A stretch of 64,000 nucleotides of DNA from Hyphomicrobiales bacterium (lineage in GTDB: Bacteria; Pseudomonadota; Alphaproteobacteria; Rhizobiales; Rhizobiaceae): contig UCMT01000005.1 of assembly GCA_900473795.1 (NCBI GenBank), positions 455,855 through 519,854 on the forward strand, read 5' to 3'. Below the pieces are notes generated by a model, which searched no databases, was not told where the DNA came from, and was given only the letters and a program-made list of their open reading frames with translations. The translations under genes and the position numbers were made by a program. Position 1 is the first letter of the stretch; each line of letters starts with the position of its first letter. This document shows positions 11,026-20,686 of this stretch, one piece after another.

Positions 11026-11094
11026 TCAAATTCGACGATTGAACGGGTATTGAACCAAAGTCGAATACCGTTCGAAAATTTGCAGGAGAGCTTT

Positions 11095-12384
<1,290 letters not shown>

Positions 12385-12392
12385 CAAGAATT

Positions 12393-12421
12393 CCCCTCCC
12401 CAGGCTTGGTTTGGGGAGGGG
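12393..12421 (+). other. Strong hairpin between aceA and the next small gene
   Basis: Ten-base perfect inverted repeat CCCCTCCCCA / TGGGGAGGGG with a 9-base loop, eight bases after the aceA stop. There is no T-run, so it is better read as a 3' mRNA stabiliser or processing barrier than as a full terminator. Confidence 0.6.
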
Positions 12422-12464
12422 CCATAAGGCAGACCATCAAGAACCCCATCAGAGGAGAAATGCC

Positions 12465-12704
12465 ATGACAGTCCAGACACGCGTCAAAGAACGGGCCGAA
12501 GAGCAGTCGTCGGCCATGACACCGGAACAACAGGCGATGATCCGCATGGTCGCCAACGACCTGCACCGCCTCAACCAGGCCGTCATGAAGGCGGTGGACG
12601 CCGGCGTCTCCGTCGAGCTCGTCCGCTCCGCCCGGCATCACGGCGGCGAAGGCAACTGGGGCGACCTGTTGATCCCGGTGATCGTCACGCAGGGTCGCGG
12701 CTGA
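12465..12704 (+). CDS. Small conserved protein downstream of isocitrate lyase
   Basis: 79 residues, cytoplasmic, largely helical with no membrane segment. The start ATG at 12465 has AGAGGAG eight bases upstream; a longer reading frame to 12411 lacks a site and runs into the hairpin loop. It contains MIRMVANDLHRLNQAVMKAVDAG followed by a basic-histidine patch and GGEGNWGDLLIPV, which I do not recognise as a known domain. It follows aceA on the same strand and precedes a strong terminator, so it is probably co-transcribed with aceA. Confidence 0.75.
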   Translation: MTVQTRVKERAEEQSSAMTPEQQAMIRMVANDLHRLNQAVMKAVDAGVSVELVRSARHHGGEGNWGDLLIPVIVTQGRG

Positions 12705-12722
12705 ACGATGGCCATCAGCATG

Positions 12723-12764
12723 AAAATCCCGGCGGGAGCTATCCTGCCGGGATTTTGCTTTTTT
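12723..12764 (+). terminator. Rho-independent terminator of the aceA unit
   Basis: Fifteen-base stem (12723-12737 with 12742-12756, beginning AAAATCCCGGC) with a 4-base loop, followed by GCTTTTTT. It is placed 18 bases after the small gene's stop. It could also serve the convergent LysR gene. Confidence 0.85.
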
Positions 12765-12793
12765 GGTGATCCGGCCCGCATCGCAAACGAGCG

Positions 12794-13669
12794 CTAAAAA
12801 CTCCGGCTCGGCCTTTTTCCGGCGAAGAGATCGGCATGACTTTTCACCAACCGATATAGGCGTTCCGACACGGTGCGTATCTCGCGGCGATGGCGGTCCT
12901 CGCTGTTGGTGACGATCCATTGTCCGTGGCGAAGCTGCTTCAATTCCTCGCCGGCCCTTTCGAGGCCGGGATCGAGATCGCCGACGAAACAGGGCAGTAC
13001 AGCCTGCCCCGCGCCAGCTCTTGCCAGGTCGAGCAAGGAGCGTGGCCGGCTGACGATGACGGCGATCGATGCCGCCACCTGTTCATGTGGCCAGCGCAGA
13101 TAGGGCGAGATCGCATCGTCCTCCGACACCGCGAGCCAGGCCGCGGCCAGTCCATCGGGCGCGTTGCGCTGGCGGTAGGCGGCGTAAGCGACCTCGCCGA
13201 TGTGACGGCTCGTGAGGCTCGGCTCTTCCGGCATGACCGCTCGGACGCCCACGTCGCTTTCCCTGTGCGCAAGCGTCGCGCGCCGTTCGGAGACGGACAT
13301 GTCGAGACGGAAACCGTCACGTTCGCTCCAGATGGCCTGGATGTTCTCACAGACCAGCCAGGTCACCCAGGTTCCGGCCATCAGTCTCACGACCGCCGAA
13401 CCATGCGCCTCCTGCCGCCAGTTCTCCACCCTTCGAACCACGGCATCCATGGCCTGCAGCTGCTCGAACAGCGCCTGCCCGTCTGCGGTCAATCGATAAC
13501 CCGTCTGGCTACGCAGGAAGAGCTGCCGGCCGATTGTCTGTTCGAGATCGAGCACGCGGCGGCCGACCGTCGCAGGGCTGACGCCACTCGCCTGCGCGGC
13601 GCCGGTCAATCCGCCATGACGGGCGACGGCCAGAAATGTCTGATAGGCGTCCCAGCTAATGTCTTTCAT
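12794..13669 (-). CDS. LysR-family transcriptional regulator
   Basis: 291 residues. The N-terminal winged helix-turn-helix is clear (about residues 1-62: WDAYQTFLAVARHGGLTGAA, then VSPATVGRRVLDLEQTIGRQLF). The remainder is a divergent effector-binding domain with no recognisable ligand class. The start codon is embedded in a perfect palindrome and has no purine-rich ribosome site, so translation may be leaderless or blocked when the site is occupied. It is divergent from a 50-residue ORF and convergent with the aceA unit. Confidence 0.85.
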   Translation of the reverse strand: MKDISWDAYQTFLAVARHGGLTGAAQASGVSPATVGRRVLDLEQTIGRQLFLRSQTGYRLTADGQALFEQLQAMDAVVRRVENWRQEAHGSAVVRLMAGTWVTWLVCENIQAIWSERDGFRLDMSVSERRATLAHRESDVGVRAVMPEEPSLTSRHIGEVAYAAYRQRNAPDGLAAAWLAVSEDDAISPYLRWPHEQVAASIAVIVSRPRSLLDLARAGAGQAVLPCFVGDLDPGLERAGEELKQLRHGQWIVTNSEDRHRREIRTVSERLYRLVKSHADLFAGKRPSRSF

Positions 13670-13682
13670 TAATGAAAGACAT
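13659..13682. promoter_or_regulatory. Perfect 24-bp palindrome over the LysR gene start
   Basis: Half-site ATGTCTTTCATT (13659-13670) is followed directly by its exact reverse complement (13671-13682). The LysR start codon is bases 13667-13669. It contains a T-N11-A-compatible core, the general LysR box shape. A perfect 24-base palindrome is far beyond chance expectation at one site, so an operator, most simply autoregulatory, is inferred. Confidence 0.6.
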
Positions 13683-13834
13683 ACGCCATCTTCTTGCGTT
13701 TATAAACTAATTTTTGAAGCATAGATTGAGCCCGCAAACCGAGCGCGGCCAAGGCCGCATGATCCCAATCAGAGGAACGCTGCAGGCGGGACAAGATCCG
13801 GCGGCGGCTTCCTGTTGTCTCAAGGAAACGCACG

Positions 13835-13987
13835 ATGCCCGAAATGGTGGGAATAGTTCTCCTGGCGGAGATGTTGTCGAAAGATGGCCGCAGGCGACAT
13901 GAGTTCGAGGAATTGCGCAACCAGAGCCGACTGCCCGGCCGGTTTGCGGCCGCAGTCCAGAGATTTCGCCAGCGCTGGTCGCAGTGA
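13835..13987 (+). CDS. Small ORF, 50 residues, divergent from the LysR gene
   Basis: ATG at 13835 with AAGGAAA eight bases upstream, and a stop at 13985-13987 directly before a strong terminator. The product begins MPEMVGIVLLAEMLSK and continues as a basic helical stretch (DGRRRHEFEELRNQSR, then RFRQRWSQ). It has a short hydrophobic start but no clear membrane segment. I do not recognise it. The ribosome site, promoter-sized gap to the LysR gene and terminator together argue that it is a real translated gene, possibly the LysR target; it could instead be a leader for an RNA. Confidence 0.5.
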   Translation: MPEMVGIVLLAEMLSKDGRRRHEFEELRNQSRLPGRFAAAVQRFRQRWSQ

Positions 13988-14004
13988 TGCTGCCAAAAAC
14001 AAAG

Positions 14005-14050
14005 ACCCGGCCGGCGCCTCTTAGGTGTCGGCCGGGACTTTCCGTCTTTT
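14005..14050. terminator. Bidirectional terminator
   Basis: Fourteen-base stem (14006-14019 with 14023-14036, beginning CCCGGCCG) and 3-base loop. A T-rich tract follows on the plus strand (to 14050), and on the minus strand the flank reads TCTTTGTTTTT. It sits between the 50-residue plus-strand ORF and the end of the minus-strand chemoreceptor gene and can end both. Confidence 0.8.
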
Positions 14051-14063
14051 AGGGCAAAGCCGC

Positions 14064-15904
14064 TCAGGCGGCGCGACTGACCTGGCGCTGGACACTCTCC
14101 CGTTCCAGGCTGAACTGTTCCACCAGCGTCATGAGCATATCCGCCTCGTCCGCCAGTTCGCGGCTGGCATTGGTCGTGTCGGCGACCATCGAGGCATTCT
14201 GCTGGGTCATCTGGTCCATCTGGTTGACCGATCCATTGACCTCCTGCAGGGCGGATGACTGGTCCCTGCTGGCGGTGGCGATCATTTCGACATGCTGGCT
14301 GATGGCGACAATCTGCTTGCTGATCGAGGCGAGCACGGCGCCCGTCTCCTGCACCAGCGCTGAGCCGGTGCTGACTTCGCTGGTCGACTTGTCGATCAGC
14401 GTCTTGATCTCCTTGGCAGCATTGGCCGAGCGCTGCGCCAGTTCCCGCACTTCCTGCGCAACGACAGCAAAGCCTTGCCAGCATCGCCTGCCCGTGCCGC
14501 CTCGATGCCGGCGTTCAGCGCCAGGAGGTTGGTTTGGAAGGCGATGTCATCGATGACCTCAATAATCTGTTCGATCTGGTGCGAGGCATCCTCGATCCGG
14601 CCCATCGCGGCGATGGCGTTGGCGACGACGCTTGCCGAACTGTCGGCACTCTTCTTGGTTTCGGCGACGGCGCGATTGGTTTCCTGCGCCCGTCCGGACG
14701 ATGACTTGACGGTGACCGTGATTTCCTCGACGGCAGCTGCCGTTTCCTCCAGAGACGCCGCCTGCGCTTCGGTGCGCTTCGAAAGCGCATCAGCCGACGA
14801 CAGCATGCGGCCGCCATTGCGCTGGATCGCCCGGGCATTGTCGCGGATATGGGAAAGCGTTTCCTGCAGTCGGGTGACGGAACCGTTGAAGTCGGTCCGC
14901 ACCTGTTCGAGACGGCCGGTGAACGGTGTATCGATCTGCTGCGTGAGGTCTCCCTGCGACAAACGGCCGAGGCCGGCTGCGATCGCGTTCACCGCAAAAT
15001 CGATCTCGCGGTCCATCTCGCGCTTTTCAAGGTCACGGCGCGAACGCTCCTCGTCCGTTTCAAGGCGGCGATTTTCGCTTTCGATTTCCATCTGTAGCTT
15101 CGACAGCGCATTTTCGCGGAAGACGGCGAGTGCGCGGGCAATGCCGCCAAACTCGTTCTTCTTGTCGAGATAAGGAACGGAAACATCGAGATTGCCCGAA
15201 GAAATGGTCTCGACCGAACCTGTCAATATGCCAAGCGGCCGGATGGATGCGCGGATCGCCGCGTAGGCGAGCATGCCGACGACGATCATCACGCCGGTGC
15301 CAATCGCGAGGATCAGATACTGGAGATAGTTGATCTTGCTGAAATAGACTTCCGTCGGAATACCGATGAACAACATGCCGACATTGGCACCGGCAGCGTT
15401 CTTCACCGGGAAATATCCGGTGATATAGTCGCGTCCGAACAGTACCGCCGGCCCGTAATAGGCCTCGCCCTTGGCGAGGAACGCCTGTGCCGGATGGTCG
15501 GCGGCAAGCTTCGTTCCAACGGCGCGATCGCCGTTTTCCTTCTTCACGTTCGTCGAAATGCGGACGTAATCGCTGCCCTGCTTCTCGAAGATCGTCGCCA
15601 CACCACCGATCGTCTGGGCGGTGCGGTCAACAAGATCGTGATCGGGAAGCGCGGCCATCTTGTCCTCGGTCACGCTCGCCAGGATTCCATCCTTCACCTC
15701 GATCGCCGCGTCCGGCACCTTCATGCCGTAGAGCACAGCCATCGCGCGGCTTGCGTCGCGGGCGTCCATGGTTGCGTCCCCCATCACGTAGCTACGCAAA
15801 TTGTAGTGCATGACGGCGGCGATCGTCGCGGTGCTAAGGAAGATCAGCCCCAGCGTGATGGCGACCAGCTGGGATACGACTGAGGACTTGAAAAACCGGA
15901 GCAA
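14064..15904 (-). pseudogene. Methyl-accepting chemotaxis protein, broken by a one-base frameshift
   Basis: The intact product would be about 612 residues: TM1 (residues 10-30), a periplasmic Cache-type sensor (residues 35-190), TM2 (about 195-220), HAMP and a cytoplasmic signalling domain. The reading frame changes near 14473: the 5' frame reads AGDAGKALLSLRRK and continues to a stop at 14396, while the expected [15 protein letters not shown] continues in another frame to the stop at 14064. The paralogue next door has CCCTTG where this gene has CCTTG, so one base is missing in a C run, just after the conserved hairpin-tip region. The start is a TTG with GAAGG upstream. It is either a sequencing or assembly error or a recent inactivation; the rest of the frame is undamaged. 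Confidence 0.85.
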
Positions 15905-15992
15905 CGAATGGCCTTCAGAATGAGCAATTTATAATACTCTTAAATTGAAAGCCTTAAAAAACGGTGAGAAAACCCCGCAATTCCGGGCTTTC

Positions 15993-16050
15993 CGGGGAAA
16001 CTGACGAACATTTCCCCGAACTGAAATGCCCGACCGCGAGGGCCGGGCAT
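15993..16050 (-). terminator. Two hairpins after the second chemoreceptor gene
   Basis: The first is ATGCCCG (16026-16032) pairing with CGGGCAT (16044-16050), 22 bases after the stop at 16072 and followed on the minus strand only by ATTTC. The second is CGGGGAAA (15993-16000) with TTTCCCCG (16011-16018). Together they probably end the chemoreceptor transcript before the downstream frameshifted paralogue, whose own promoter would lie in 15905-15990. Confidence 0.5.
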
Positions 16051-16071
16051 CAGAATCGCATTCTGCTCCGC

Positions 16072-18600
16072 TCAGGCGGCGCGGCCGACCTGCCGAGTGG
16101 TGTTTACCGGCTCCAGGCGGAACTGTTCGACGAGCATCATCAGCGTGTCGGCCTGGTTGGCGAGTTGTCGGCTGGCACCGGTTGCCTGCTCGACCATATT
16201 GGCGTTCTGCTGGGTCATCTGGTCCATCTGGTTGACCGAACCGTTCACCTCGTGCAGCGCTGCCGCCTGGTCGCGGCTCGCGGTCGCAATCATCTCGACA
16301 TGGCTGCTGACCGAGACGATCTGCTGGCTGATCGAGGCCAGCACCGCACCGGTTTCCTGGACAAGTTGCGACCCGGAATTCACTTCGGTGGTCGACTTGT
16401 TGATCAGCCCCTTGATCTCGCGGGCGGCTCCCGCCGAGCGTTGGGCGAGTTCGCGAACCTCTTGGGCAACCACCGCGAAGCCCTTGCCCGCATCGCCGGC
16501 GCGCGCGGCCTCGATGCCGGCATTCAGCGCCAACAGGTTGGTCTGGAAGGCAATTTCATCGATGACCTCGATGATCTGCTCGATCTGGCGCGAGGCATCC
16601 TCGATGCGCCCCATGGCAGCAATCGCGTTGCTGACGACGACCGCCGAGCTGTCGGCGCTCTTTTTCGTGTGCGTCACTGCGACATTGGCCTCATGCGCCC
16701 GTTCGGCCGACGAACGGACCGTGACGGTGATCTGGTCGACGGCGGCGGCCGTTTCCTCGAGCGAGGCCGCCTGCGCCTCGGTGCGCTTCGATAGCGAGTC
16801 GGCAGAGGCATGCATGTCGTTGCCGCTGCGCTGGATCAGCAGCGCATTGTTGCGGATCTGCACGAGCGTGTCCTGCAGGCGGATCAGCGAGCCGTTGAAG
16901 TCCATGCGCAGCTGCTCGAGCCGGCCGGTGAACGGCGTGTCGATCTGCTGGGAGAGATCGCCCTGCGCCAGGCGGCCGAGACCGGCTGCGAGCTGGCTGA
17001 CGGCGAAATCGATCTGGCTGTCGAGCGCCTGCTTTTCGGCATCGTTGCGCAGGCGCTCGGCTTCCGCATGGGCGCGCTGCTCTTCGCTCTCGGCCTCAAT
17101 GCGGACTTTCGACAGCGCGTTTTCCTTGAAGACACCAAGCGCGCGGGCCATGTCGCCGATCTCGTCGCGGCGGGCACCGCCGTCGATCGACGTGTCGAGC
17201 GCGCCGTCGGCAAGGCGGCGCATCGCCGCGGTGATCTGGCCGATCGGACCCTTCAGCGTCAGCACCAGCGCCCCGCCGGCCAGAAGCGCAATCAGGATGC
17301 CGACGACGGTTGCGAAGACGGAAACCTGGTTTGCCTTGTCGCGTTCGACCGATGCCGTCGTCTTCTGACCTTCGGCAAAGGCAGTGAGCTGGCCCCAGAT
17401 ATTGTCGATCTCGGCGGCGGCCGCGGTAAATTCGGCCTGGCGGTTCTGGCTGATGTCGACCAGTGCCGCGCTGTCGCCGTTCATTTTCTCGATGATCGGC
17501 TTCAAGGCATTGACGAGCTTGGAGAAGAATTCGAGATCGCCTGCGGTTCCGGCAAGGCTCTGAATGTCCTTCTCCATCCCAGTGAACTCGCGGGTAAGAC
17601 GTTCGCGCCCTTCCTGATTGGAATTTTCAAGGAAGCTCGCCGCAGCGATACGGATCGAATAGACCGAGTTGACGAGCTTGCGGGTATCCGCCAGCACGGT
17701 ACCGGCCTTGACGAGCGGCGCATCGAGCTTGCCGAACGTGGCCGTCGCCTCGCGCATCTTCAGGCCCGCGGCGGTGTGGAGCTGGATGCTCGTCTGGCGG
17801 AAGCGCGCCAAGAGCTTGCCGATCGCGACCGCCGTTTCGTCACTCTTGTCGCCACCGTCAATGAGCGCCTTGATCTCGCCAATCGTCTTCTTGAAGGTTT
17901 CGGCCACCGCCTTCTGGTTTTGCGGCAGGCCGGAGCTGATCTTGCGCAGCACCTTGGTCATGTCGCCATAGGAATCGGCCGCGACCTTGACCTTGTCTTC
18001 AGCGTTGGCGGCCCTGCCGAAATTCGAATTGAAGGAAACCAGCGTATCGCTGGAGGACGTCAAGCGCTCGGCTTCGCGCAGCAGCGACTTGGCGGCCTCC
18101 TCGTCCTTGCGGACACCACGCTCCATCTTGGTCGCTTCCTCCAGCACCTTCATCTGCTCGCCCAGCAGTTCGCCGAGGCTTGCGGTGATGGATTTGCGCA
18201 GGCTCACCTCGTTCTCATAAAGCGTCCAGAGCTGCCCGACGCGATCACTGATCTTCGTGCTACCGTCCACGGCCTGCTGCAACTGCTGGCGACCCTCATC
18301 GTCCACCACCTGCGACAGCGTGTCTGCGAGGACCTTCTGCTGCGCTTCGAGCTTCGCAACGACCGCCTGCCGGGTTTCGTCCGACGTGTTCTGAAGGAAG
18401 GCGTTCATGCCGGCATAGACATCCTTGAAGCCGCTCAGCGACTGCAGGACGCTATTGGAGATTTCCATCCGCCCTTGCAGCAGCCCCGACGCATAGAGGC
18501 CGGTGATACCGACGGCGCAGATGCTGACGACGAAGGGCAGGATGAACAAAAGCACCTTGGTCTGGATTTTGAAGCGGGCAAGAATCTTGTCGATGAACAT
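16072..18600 (-). CDS. Methyl-accepting chemotaxis protein with large helical sensor
   Basis: 842 residues from the ATG at 18600, which has AAGGTG upstream and begins [15 protein letters not shown]; an upstream reading frame to 18726 is less likely because it adds 42 polar residues before the membrane anchor. TM1 is about residues 15-38, TM2 about 424-446. The periplasmic region between them, about 385 residues, is predicted all-helical, larger than a four-helix-bundle sensor and reminiscent of helical-bimodular receptors. HAMP follows, then a complete signalling domain ([33 protein letters not shown]). There is no CheR-docking NWETF tail; it ends VGRAA. The ligand is unknown. Confidence 0.9.
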   Translation of the reverse strand: MFIDKILARFKIQTKVLLFILPFVVSICAVGITGLYASGLLQGRMEISNSVLQSLSGFKDVYAGMNAFLQNTSDETRQAVVAKLEAQQKVLADTLSQVVDDEGRQQLQQAVDGSTKISDRVGQLWTLYENEVSLRKSITASLGELLGEQMKVLEEATKMERGVRKDEEAAKSLLREAERLTSSSDTLVSFNSNFGRAANAEDKVKVAADSYGDMTKVLRKISSGLPQNQKAVAETFKKTIGEIKALIDGGDKSDETAVAIGKLLARFRQTSIQLHTAAGLKMREATATFGKLDAPLVKAGTVLADTRKLVNSVYSIRIAAASFLENSNQEGRERLTREFTGMEKDIQSLAGTAGDLEFFSKLVNALKPIIEKMNGDSAALVDISQNRQAEFTAAAAEIDNIWGQLTAFAEGQKTTASVERDKANQVSVFATVVGILIALLAGGALVLTLKGPIGQITAAMRRLADGALDTSIDGGARRDEIGDMARALGVFKENALSKVRIEAESEEQRAHAEAERLRNDAEKQALDSQIDFAVSQLAAGLGRLAQGDLSQQIDTPFTGRLEQLRMDFNGSLIRLQDTLVQIRNNALLIQRSGNDMHASADSLSKRTEAQAASLEETAAAVDQITVTVRSSAERAHEANVAVTHTKKSADSSAVVVSNAIAAMGRIEDASRQIEQIIEVIDEIAFQTNLLALNAGIEAARAGDAGKGFAVVAQEVRELAQRSAGAAREIKGLINKSTTEVNSGSQLVQETGAVLASISQQIVSVSSHVEMIATASRDQAAALHEVNGSVNQMDQMTQQNANMVEQATGASRQLANQADTLMMLVEQFRLEPVNTTRQVGRAA

Positions 18601-18946
18601 GGACGCACCTTGGCTCGCAGCCTGCATCCGCCCTCCACAAGCTCGACGAGCTTTCCCGGTGCGCCAAACAAGCTGATGATTTGACTTAAAAACCATACGG
18701 CGCGACGCCGCCAGCCTGCCAGGCATTCATTGCATGACCCGCTCTTCCCCATAGGCGAGATCACGGCAGACTCCGTTGTGGCGCATTCTTCAACGGGAAG
18801 AATTAATATTTGAATAAATACGACTTATTTCGTTTCACCGACGCCAAGAGCGACACGTCTTAGACCGGCGACCGGGTAAGGTATGGGCGCAGACAATCGC
18901 GTGGCAGGAGTAAGCTACCCGCAACTCCGCTCTTAAAACTTTGGTT
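18601..18946. other. Non-coding gap upstream of the chemoreceptor gene
   Basis: No supported gene in 346 bases. It contains the leader and promoter of the chemoreceptor gene. The AT-rich stretch at about 18801-18832 (TTAATATTTGAATAAATACG) is the likeliest promoter area. The rest shows nothing I can name. Confidence 0.4.
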
Positions 18947-19102
18947 TCAGAAGGACCAGAACGAGGGAAGCGCCGACAGTGCAGCGAGAGCACCGAGTGC
19001 GATGACGGCGGCGCGGATCAGCATGGCCTTTCGCGTCTTGCTTTCGTCGGCTTTCGCGATGGCGATTGCGCGAGCTGCGGAACGGCTGCGATACTGGTTC
19101 AT
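18947..19102 (-). CDS. Small single-span membrane protein (51 residues)
   Basis: Begins at ATG 19102 with AAAGGACAT upstream. The sequence is MNQYRSRSAARAIAIAKADE, a basic region, then one hydrophobic segment (about residues 30-48, IRAAVIALGALAALSALP) ending FWSF. A longer frame to 19183 lacks a ribosome site. Short basic-then-hydrophobic proteins of this kind are frequent in rhizobia and uncharacterised. It is isolated between the chemoreceptor promoter and the flavoprotein gene. Confidence 0.6.
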   Translation of the reverse strand: MNQYRSRSAARAIAIAKADESKTRKAMLIRAAVIALGALAALSALPSFWSF

Positions 19103-19327
19103 GGCATTATGTCCTTTCGACCAAAGCAACGATAGACCCGGATGATCCGAACCGCCAGCCCGCTTCGTGTTGCAACTGCACACGAAAGAGAAAAAATGTC
19201 ACTTTTCTGATACATTCTCCGAAAAGCCATCTCTTTCACATCCGCGGCCCGTTGTGCCAGCTTATGAAACAGGTTCCGCCAGATATCTTAACAACGGCTG
19301 AAGGCCAGCGAGACCTTTTGGAGTTGG

Positions 19328-20512
19328 TTACGCAACCTGGCCCGCGGAAAAACCCGATGCCCACGCCCACTGGAAGTTATAGCCGCCGAGCCAGCCCGTG
19401 ACGTCGACACATTCGCCAATGAAATAAAGGCCAGCCACTTCGCGTGCCTGCATCGTGCGGGAATCGAGCGCCTTGGTATCGACCCCGCCGAGCGTTACTT
19501 CTGCGGTGCGGTAACCCTCCGAGCCGGCGGGCGTGATGGCCCAATCCTTGATGCCGGCGCAGAAACTGTCGATCACCTTGTCGGAGAGATCGGCAAGCGA
19601 CCGGTTGATCAGGCCGGCGGTCTCGGCGAAAAACTGTGCCAGGCGCTTCGGCAGATGTTCGGCAAGCGCCGTCTGCAAGGCCTGCCGGCCATTGTCGCGG
19701 CGCGCGCCCTTGAGCAGCACTGCGATATCGACACGCGGCAACAGGCCGAGCCGGATCTCGCCGCCCTCGCGCCAATAGGAGGAAATCTGCAGGACGGCCG
19801 GACCACTCAGACCGCGGTGGGTAATCAGCACAGCCTCCTCGAACACCGTCTTGCCGGAGCGCGCCTCCGCGTCGACGGCAACGCCGGCGAGCGCACTCAG
19901 GCTTTCCAGTTGCGTCGGATCAAGCGTCAGCGGCACCAGCGCCGGGCGGGTTTCGACCAGAGGCAGGCCGAACTGTTCGGCAATTCTGTAGGCAAAACCC
20001 GTCGCGCCCATTTTCGGGATCGATTTGCCGCCACTGGCAACGATCAGCGCAGAGCCATCGATCACGCCGTCCGCCGTCGCCACGCGAAAACCGGAGAGTG
20101 TCTTGGCGACGGACTGAACCTGCACCCCTAACCGCAACACAGCGCCGGCTTCCTTCATTTCCGAAAGCAGCATGCGGATGATGTCCTTGGCGCTTTCGTC
20201 GCAAAAGAGCTGGCCAAGCGTCTTTTCGTGCCAGGCGATGCCGTGGCGTTCGACCAGCGTGATGAAATCCTGCGGCGTGTAGCGTGCCAGCGCCGACTTG
20301 CAGAAGTGCGGGTTTTCGGAGAGAAAGCTCTTCGGGCTCGCATGAATATTGGTGAAGTTGCAGCGCCCGCCGCCCGAGATGCGGATCTTTTCACCCGGCG
20401 CCCTGGCATGGTCGAGCACCAGCACCCGGCGGCCACGCTTGCCCGCTTCGATCGCCGCCATCATGCCGGCGGCGCCCGCGCCGATTATCACCACGTCATA
20501 TTGTTCAGCCAA
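19328..20512 (-). CDS. FAD-dependent oxidoreductase, HI0933/BaiN-like
   Basis: 394 residues. It has an N-terminal FAD-binding GxGxxG motif (VVIIGAGAAGMMAAIEAG), followed by the family signature GEKIRISGGGRCNFTN (about residues 40-55), and ends with GGYNFQWAWASGF, the second FAD contact. The family includes YhiN/HI0933 flavoproteins and the bile-acid reductase BaiN; the physiological substrate in rhizobia is unknown. The start appears to be TTG at 20512, with AGGA nine bases before it; no in-frame ATG lies close upstream. It is divergent from the putrescine-degradation pair. Confidence 0.85.
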   Translation of the reverse strand: MAEQYDVVIIGAGAAGMMAAIEAGKRGRRVLVLDHARAPGEKIRISGGGRCNFTNIHASPKSFLSENPHFCKSALARYTPQDFITLVERHGIAWHEKTLGQLFCDESAKDIIRMLLSEMKEAGAVLRLGVQVQSVAKTLSGFRVATADGVIDGSALIVASGGKSIPKMGATGFAYRIAEQFGLPLVETRPALVPLTLDPTQLESLSALAGVAVDAEARSGKTVFEEAVLITHRGLSGPAVLQISSYWREGGEIRLGLLPRVDIAVLLKGARRDNGRQALQTALAEHLPKRLAQFFAETAGLINRSLADLSDKVIDSFCAGIKDWAITPAGSEGYRTAEVTLGGVDTKALDSRTMQAREVAGLYFIGECVDVTGWLGGYNFQWAWASGFSAGQVA

Positions 20513-20686
20513 GGCATCCGGTCCTGTTTCGATCTCCTTTTCCGGGCGGCGGCTTGAAAGTCAATCGCTGACGTTCCATGGCGTTCGCAAATACAGCTTG
20601 TGCGGGATGGAAAGTCCCGGTTTTCACCCTAGCCAATTGCCAAACTCCGGCTATGATGGCCCATCCGAACTCAAAACCGGTGATTT

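Noticed and set aside
13669..13690. Six-codon leader ORF (MAYVFH) overlapping the LysR start by TAATG
   Set aside because: It exists only because of the palindrome and there is no other support; kept as a remark.
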